A DNA stretch of 10,287 nucleotides, taken from Acidimicrobiia bacterium (GTDB lineage Bacteria > Actinomycetota > Acidimicrobiia > Spongiisociales > UBA5794). Below are positions 6,345 to 10,287 of this stretch, piece by piece. Position 1 is the first letter of the stretch. The number at the start of each line of letters is the position of its first letter. The notes below the pieces were generated by a model. It was not told the DNA's origin and did no database searches. It saw only the letters and a program-made list of their open reading frames with translations. The DNA is taken from NCBI GenBank assembly GCA_013003515.1, contig JABDIW010000277.1:1-10287 (forward strand). Direction: 5' to 3'. Position numbers and translations under genes: made by a program.

Positions 6345-7199
6345 ATGACCACCACTGCAACGCTGCTGTTGTCCTGCGCCGACCAGAAAGGCCTCGTCGC
6401 CGAGGTCTCGCGCTTCATCTACGAGAACGACGGCAACATCATCCATGCCGACCAACACACCGACCTCGAGGAGTCGGTGTTCGTGCAGCGAATCGAGTGG
6501 GAGCTCGACGGTTTCGACATCGATCGGGAGCGGATCGCCGATGAGTTCGCGCCGATCGCGCAGCGATTCTCCATGGACTGGCGGCTGCGCTTCTCCGATG
6601 AACGCGCCCGGATTGCCGTCCTGGTGTCGAAGCAGGCGCACTGCATGTATGACCTGCTCGCCCGGTGGCGAATGGGCGAACTCGCCACCGACATCTCCCT
6701 CGTGATCTCCAACCACGACGACCTGGCCCAGGTCGCCGACGATTTCGGCGTTCCCTTCCACCACCTACCGATCACCCCTGACACGAGGAACGCCCAGGAA
6801 TCAGCCGTTCGCGACCTCATCGACCGTCACGACATCGATGTCATCGTGCTCGCCCGCTACATGCAGATCCTGAGCCCCGAGTTCGTCGCGGCCTATCCGA
6901 ACCGCATCATCAACATCCACCACTCGTTCCTCCCCGCCTTTGCCGGTGCGCGGCCGTATCACCAGGCCCATGAGCGTGGCGTCAAGGTGATCGGTGCCAC
7001 TGCCCACTTCGTCACCGGCGAGCTGGACGCGGGGCCGATCATCGCCCAGGACGTGTCGCACGTGTCGCACCGCGACTCGGTTCCGGACCTGATTCACAAG
7101 GGTCGGGACCTCGAGAAGGCCGTCCTGGCACGAGCCGTGCACCTCCATCTCGACAACCGCCTGATCGTGTACGGCAACAAGACCGTGGTGTTCGACTGA
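6345..7199 (+). CDS. purU: Formyltetrahydrofolate deformylase PurU (284 aa)
   Basis: Hydrolyses 10-formyltetrahydrofolate to formate and tetrahydrofolate, balancing one-carbon pools and supplying formate to PurT-type purine synthesis where present; cytosolic. An N-terminal ACT domain (about 5-85: LLLSCADQKGLVAEVSRFIYENDGN) is followed by a formyltransferase-fold domain (about 88-284). Catalytic residues are visible by analogy with PurN: N190 and H192 in IINIHHSFLPAF, and D228 in ATAHFVTGELDAGPII. The 284-residue length is normal for the family. The frame is open well upstream of 6345, but that stretch lies antisense to the 84-residue gene; the homology begins at MTTTATLLLSC. Its TGA overlaps the ychF ATG by one base (ATGA-type junction), implying co-transcription and coupled translation. 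Confidence 0.96.
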   Translation: MTTTATLLLSCADQKGLVAEVSRFIYENDGNIIHADQHTDLEESVFVQRIEWELDGFDIDRERIADEFAPIAQRFSMDWRLRFSDERARIAVLVSKQAHCMYDLLARWRMGELATDISLVISNHDDLAQVADDFGVPFHHLPITPDTRNAQESAVRDLIDRHDIDVIVLARYMQILSPEFVAAYPNRIINIHHSFLPAFAGARPYHQAHERGVKVIGATAHFVTGELDAGPIIAQDVSHVSHRDSVPDLIHKGRDLEKAVLARAVHLHLDNRLIVYGNKTVVFD

Positions 7200-8289
7200 T
7201 GGGTCTCTCTTGCGGCATCGTCGGACTGCCCAATGTGGGCAAGTCGACGCTCTTCAACGCCCTCACTGCTGCCGGCATCGACGCCGAGAATTACCCCTTC
7301 TGCACCATCGACCCCAACGTGGGGATCGCCACGGTTCCCGACCCTCGTCTCGACAACATCGCCGCCATCGCCAAACCTGCCGAGGTGATCCCGGCCGTCG
7401 TCGAGTTCGTCGACATCGCTGGTCTCGTGGAGGGCGCCTCCGAGGGTGAAGGGCTCGGCAACAAGTTCCTGTCCCACATCCGTGAGGTCGACGCCATCGC
7501 CCAGGTCGTGAGGTGCTTCGAAGACCCCGACGTCGTTCATGTCTCGGGGGACATCGATCCGTTGCGCGACATCGAGACCATCACGACCGAGCTCGCCCTC
7601 GCCGACCTCGAGACCGTTCGCAAAGGCGTCGACAGGTGGGCCCGACAGGCCCGCGCCGGCGACAAGAACGCAGCCCCGATGTCGGCGTTGTTGGAGCGTG
7701 TCGAAGCCCACCTCGACAACGGCATGCCGGTGCGATCCATGGGTCTCACCACCGACGAGTTGAAGATGGTGCGTGAGCTCCACCTGCTCACCGTGAAACC
7801 CACGATGTACATCGCAACGTCGACGAGGCCGGGGCACGCGGCAACGAGCACACGGAGGCCGTCGCCAAGCTCGCCGAATCCGAGGGCGCCGACATGGTGA
7901 CGATCTGCGCCACCATCGAAGGTGAGATCCTCCTGCTCGACAACGATGACAAGGCTGCCTTCTTGGAGGACCTGGGCGTCGAAGAGCCCGGTCTCGACCG
8001 CGTGGTGCACGCCGCATATCACCTGCTCGGTCTGCAGACGTTCTTCACCGCAGGCGACAAGGCGGCGCGGGCGTGGACGGTTCGCAAAGGCGCCACCGCT
8101 CCCGAAGCGGCCGGCGTCATCCATACCGACTTCCAGCGCGGGTTCATCAAGGCCGAAGTGGTCTCCTATGACGCATACGTCGCCCATGGCGGCGAGCTAG
8201 GCGCCAAGGAGGCAGGCAAGTGGCGCCAGGAGGGCAAGGACTACATCGTCGCCGAAGGCGACGTGATCTTCTTCAGGTTCAACGTGTGA
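7199..8289 (+). CDS. ychF: Redox-regulated/ribosome-binding P-loop NTPase YchF (Obg-like), frameshifted in this sequence
   Basis: YchF/OLA1 proteins are universally conserved P-loop NTPases that bind ribosomes and hydrolyse ATP more readily than GTP; cytosolic. The N-terminal part has the G1 loop GLPNVGKST (9-17), NYPFCTIDPNVG (31-42) and G3 DIAGLVEGASEGEGLGN (72-88). After residue 206 (codon at 7814-7816) the frame is lost and would stop at 7898-7900. Continuing in the next frame from base 7816 gives NVDEAGARGNEHTEAVAKLA, which is the expected NxxE specificity motif, then the C-terminal TGS domain ending DYIVAEGDVIFFRFNV. Restoring one A makes a 363-residue protein, the usual family length. 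Both halves look unmutated, so either a sequencing/assembly error or a very recent mutation is likely. The start ATG overlaps the purU stop. Confidence 0.93.
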
Positions 8290-8312
8290 CAGCCGGCGGG
8301 CGCCGGCTGTCA
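8287..8312 (+). terminator. Hairpin at the ychF stop codon (possible terminator)
   Basis: TGACAGCCGGC (8287-8297) and GCCGGCTGTCA (8302-8312) form a perfect 11-bp stem with a 4-nt loop GGGC. The left arm begins with the ychF TGA stop codon itself. It is not followed by a U-tract, so it is not a classical intrinsic terminator; it may act as a U-less terminator, a 3'-end stabiliser or a Rho-dependent end. Confidence 0.6.
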
Positions 8313-8364
8313 GTCGACAGTCGATAGTCAACAGTCAACAGCCCATCGACTAGGGACTAGGGAC
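8312..8364. repeat. Heptamer tandem repeats, blocks 3 and 4
   Basis: Four 7-mers, AGTCGAC, AGTCGAT, AGTCAAC and AGTCAAC (8312-8339), are followed after a short gap by two copies of TAGGGAC (8351-8364) plus a partial TAC. The block starts inside the right arm of the ychF hairpin. The first set is the same motif family as 3379-3406. This is the largest part of the 134-bp ychF-glgC gap; nothing else but the promoter is seen there. Confidence 0.75.
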
Positions 8365-8411
8365 TACGAACAATGGACGAGAGACTGGCAGCGGGTAGCC
8401 GGCAGCCCTTG

Positions 8412-8417
8412 TAGCTT
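8412..8417 (+). promoter_or_regulatory. Proposed -10 box of glgC
   Basis: TAGCTT (TANNNT) is followed by GGCCTC (6 nt) and the glgC ATG at 8424. No Shine-Dalgarno is present in those bases, which suits a leaderless mRNA. A clear -35 is not evident. Confidence 0.5.
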
Positions 8418-8423
8418 GGCCTC

Positions 8424-9689
8424 ATGAGCAAAGTCGTCACGGCAATCCTCGGTGGTGGACAGGGAGCCCGGCTCTATCCCCTCACCGAGCTCAGGGCCAA
8501 ACCCGCAGTACCCATGGGCGGCAAGTTCCGCCTCATCGACATCCCGATCTCGAACTCGATCCGGTCTGACTTCGATCAGATCTACGTGTTGACCCAGTTC
8601 AACAGCGCCAGCCTGCACAGACACATCTCCCAGACCTACCGGTTCGACGCGTTTTCGTCGGGTTTCGTCAACATCCTCGCCGCCGAGCAGACCGGAACGA
8701 GCCGGGAGTGGTACCAGGGCACGGCAGATGCCGTGCGCCAGATGCTGTTCCGGCTGACCGCCGACGCCCCCGACGAGGTCCTGATCCTCTCGGGCGATCA
8801 GCTGTACTTGATGCCGCTCGAGAAGATGATCGAGACCCACCGCTCCAACGATGCCGACGTGACGGTCGCCGTCACGCCAGTCCCGAGGTCCGACGCACCC
8901 GGTTTCGGTGTCATGCATCTGGATGGCACCAGCCACATCGCCGAGTTCGTCGAGAAGCCACAAGAAGACGAAGTCCTCGACCACTTCTCGCTGACGGCCG
9001 AGACGATCGCCAAAGCAGACATCCCCGGAGCACCTGGCGAGCTGCTTGCTTCGATGGGCATCTACGTGTTCAAGACCGAAGTTCTCGTGGATCTCCTGGA
9101 AACAGAGCCCGGCGTGGACTTCGGGAAGGAGATCATCCCGGTCGCAGTGCGCGATCGATCGGTGTTCGGATACGTGTACGACGGCTACTGGCGCGACATC
9201 GGGACCATCGGCTCGTTCCACCAGGCCAACATCGAGCTGACCTTGCCGGTGCCGCCTCTCGATCTGTACGACCCCGACTACCCCATCTACACCCACCCCC
9301 GGTTCCTGCCGGGCGCAAAGGTGGGAGCGTGCGACATCTCGGCCACCATCCTCTGCGACGGATCCATCGTCGACGGGGCGACGCTGCGCGACTCGGTCAT
9401 CGGCGTCCGCGGTCGGGTGCGGTCGGGCTCGACCCTGGAGCGGACCCTGGTGATGGGTGCCGGGTATTACGAGGCCGAACCGCCACCCGGGCTTCCCGGT
9501 GTCGGCGTGGGCCACGGGTGCGAGATCCGGAACGCGATCCTCGACGTCAACGCCCGCATCGGCGACAACGTCCGCATCATCAACGCCGCCGGTGTCAAGG
9601 ACGGTGTCGAGACCGACACCTATGCGATCCGAGATGGCGTTGTCGTGATCAAGGGCAGCGCCGTGATCCCCCCAGGAACCGTCATCTAG
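8424..9689 (+). CDS. glgC: Glucose-1-phosphate adenylyltransferase (ADP-glucose pyrophosphorylase, 421 aa)
   Basis: Makes ADP-glucose from glucose-1-phosphate and ATP, the committed step of bacterial glycogen synthesis; cytosolic, tetrameric and usually allosterically controlled. The N-terminal nucleotidyltransferase domain has GGGQGARLYPLTELRAKPAVP (10-30), WYQGTADAVRQ (97-107), the catalytic Asp equivalent D125 in LSGDQLY, the sugar-phosphate-binding Lys K178 in FVEKP, and YWRDIGTIGSFHQAN. The C-terminal part is a left-handed beta-helix with hexapeptide-like turns (GACDISATILCDGSIVDGATL onward) ending VVVIKGSAVIPPGTVI. The GGGQGxRLYPLT start, the 421-residue length and the IPPGTVI end resemble cyanobacterial/plant-type enzymes more than the usual actinobacterial GlgC. 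No other glycogen gene lies in the window, and it appears monocistronic, followed by the 35-bp repeats. Confidence 0.95.
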   Translation: MSKVVTAILGGGQGARLYPLTELRAKPAVPMGGKFRLIDIPISNSIRSDFDQIYVLTQFNSASLHRHISQTYRFDAFSSGFVNILAAEQTGTSREWYQGTADAVRQMLFRLTADAPDEVLILSGDQLYLMPLEKMIETHRSNDADVTVAVTPVPRSDAPGFGVMHLDGTSHIAEFVEKPQEDEVLDHFSLTAETIAKADIPGAPGELLASMGIYVFKTEVLVDLLETEPGVDFGKEIIPVAVRDRSVFGYVYDGYWRDIGTIGSFHQANIELTLPVPPLDLYDPDYPIYTHPRFLPGAKVGACDISATILCDGSIVDGATLRDSVIGVRGRVRSGSTLERTLVMGAGYYEAEPPPGLPGVGVGHGCEIRNAILDVNARIGDNVRIINAAGVKDGVETDTYAIRDGVVVIKGSAVIPPGTVI

Positions 9690-9839
9690 CCACCGGGCTC
9701 AACCGACCTTGCGGGCTCAACTCGCCTTGTGAGCTAACCCACCTTGCGGGCTCAACTCGCCTTGCGAGCTAACCCACCTTGCGGGCTCAACTCGCCTTGC
9801 GAGCTAACCCGCCTTGCGGGCTCAACTCGCCTTGTGAGC
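9690..9839. repeat. 35-bp tandem repeat, four copies, with 17/18-bp half-units
   Basis: Copies start at 9707, 9742, 9777 and 9812, exactly 35 bp apart, and are nearly identical. Each splits into an 18-bp half CCTTGCGGGCTCAACTCG and a related 17-bp half CCTTGTGAGCTAACCCA (T/C and A/G variants), so the array comprises about eight half-units. A degenerate half-unit precedes it at 9690-9706, and the last copy stops at about 9839. CTCGC-CTT-GCGAG inside copies 2 and 3 can form a 5-bp stem. The array fills the gap between convergent glgC and the minus-strand gene, and the last copy supplies the latter's final codons and stop. There are no spacers, so it is not a CRISPR array. Confidence 0.92.
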
Positions 9840-10287
9840 GACGACACGCACGATGGGAACCCACACGATGGGAACCCGCCACCGCACCTCCTGGAGCATC
9901 GAACGCACGACCGACGGGCGCTTGTAGGGATCGATCGGTTCCGCCAGATGCCGCCGCTTCGTCGCGAAGACGTCGCGACCGAGTTCGGCGACGAAGTCAC
10001 GATGGGTCTCGAACTGATGCCACATCCCCAGCGGATAGGTGAAGACCTCCACTTCCTCGACCGTCTCGAGGATCAACCCCGACCTGACAAACGACTCAAC
10101 GAGCATCGGGATCTTCAACCCGAAGCCGGTGGTTCCGTCAGAGCCGAGGCGAGGTGGAAGACCCAGGTAGGTGACCATCTCGGTGAGGCCGGCGATGCGC
10201 TGCGCCTCTGTCGTGAGGATCTCGTGAATGTCGTGAGGGGCACCCGCGGCCAACTCTGTGAGCCGCATCAGCATCGCGTCCGAATCC
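9822..10287 (-). CDS. Uncharacterised protein, 5' end beyond the window (about 155 C-terminal residues visible)
   Basis: The frame is open from the right edge (DSDAMLMRLTELAAG) through to the TGA at 9822-9824, so the real start probably lies outside; the in-frame ATG at 10274 is unlikely to be it. Visible parts include APHDIHEILTTEAQRIAGLTEMV, GFGLKIPMLVESFVRSGLILETVEEVEVF, a polar helical stretch with TYPLGMWHQFETHRDFVAELGRDVF, and a hydrophobic strand-like end RVPIVWVPIVRVVAHKAS. The last feature is compatible with the terminal beta-strands of a class I SAM-dependent methyltransferase, but this is a weak guess and no SAM-binding loop is visible. The last few codons and the stop overlap the 35-bp repeat array. 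It is convergent with glgC. Confidence 0.7.
   Translation of the reverse strand, partial: DSDAMLMRLTELAAGAPHDIHEILTTEAQRIAGLTEMVTYLGLPPRLGSDGTTGFGLKIPMLVESFVRSGLILETVEEVEVFTYPLGMWHQFETHRDFVAELGRDVFATKRRHLAEPIDPYKRPSVVRSMLQEVRWRVPIVWVPIVRVVAHKAS

Noticed and set aside
7094..8017. Minus-strand open frame (about 307 codons) over the purU-ychF junction
   Set aside because: It is antisense to two well-conserved genes and its arginine-rich translation matches nothing.
7894..8289. A separate small gene starting at ATG 7894
   Set aside because: It is the C-terminal part of YchF (TGS domain), and homology continues upstream of that ATG in the same frame to the frameshift point.
8364..9515. Minus-strand open frame (about 383 codons) over glgC
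   Set aside because: It mirrors the glgC codons; all conserved pyrophosphorylase motifs are on the plus strand.
9690..9839. CRISPR array
   Set aside because: The 35-bp units are directly adjacent with no unique spacers, and no cas gene is present.

Overview
This is a GC-rich, densely coded chromosomal segment that most likely comes from an actinomycete-type bacterium (Actinomycetota, possibly an uncultured Acidimicrobiia-like lineage; that placement is inference). The supports are an LexA box of the actinobacterial type, a DnaE2 polymerase, several start codons that follow a TANNNT -10 box by exactly 6 nt (a leaderless-mRNA pattern), and strong G/C preference at third codon positions. No phage, insertion-sequence, CRISPR, tRNA or rRNA signal was found.

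Layout. Positions 1-3308 (-) hold an almost complete error-prone DNA polymerase gene, dnaE2 (imuC); only the last few codons lie beyond the left edge. A perfect 20-bp palindrome matching the SOS operator sits against its -10 box. Positions 3309-3425 are intergenic and carry two blocks of degenerate 7-bp repeats. Positions 3426-5031 (+) hold three closely spaced genes: a 64-residue single-pass membrane protein, a protein made of two ACT domains, and a luciferase-like flavin or F420-dependent oxidoreductase. Positions 5037-6281 (-) hold two adjacent unrecognised genes (about 301-326 and 84 residues) that converge on the oxidoreductase gene. Positions 6345-8289 (+) hold purU (formyltetrahydrofolate deformylase) overlapping ychF by one base. 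ychF is broken in this sequence by a one-base deletion inside its nucleotide-specificity motif. A hairpin over the ychF stop, more heptamer repeats and a short promoter precede glgC (8424-9689, +), an ADP-glucose pyrophosphorylase of cyanobacterial/plant-like character. Four copies of a 35-bp tandem repeat follow, running into the 3' end of a partial minus-strand gene (9822 to the right edge).

How the genes relate. The window is mostly housekeeping: damage-inducible translesion synthesis, one-carbon metabolism (PurU), a ribosome-associated P-loop NTPase (YchF) and glycogen synthesis (GlgC). The stretches not explained by standard genes are the SOS-controlled dnaE2 promoter, the recurring -10/6 nt/start layout, the ychF frameshift, a probable non-AUG start in the 5037-6017 gene, the intergenic heptamer blocks and the 35-bp repeat. 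I see no convincing new multi-gene system here.
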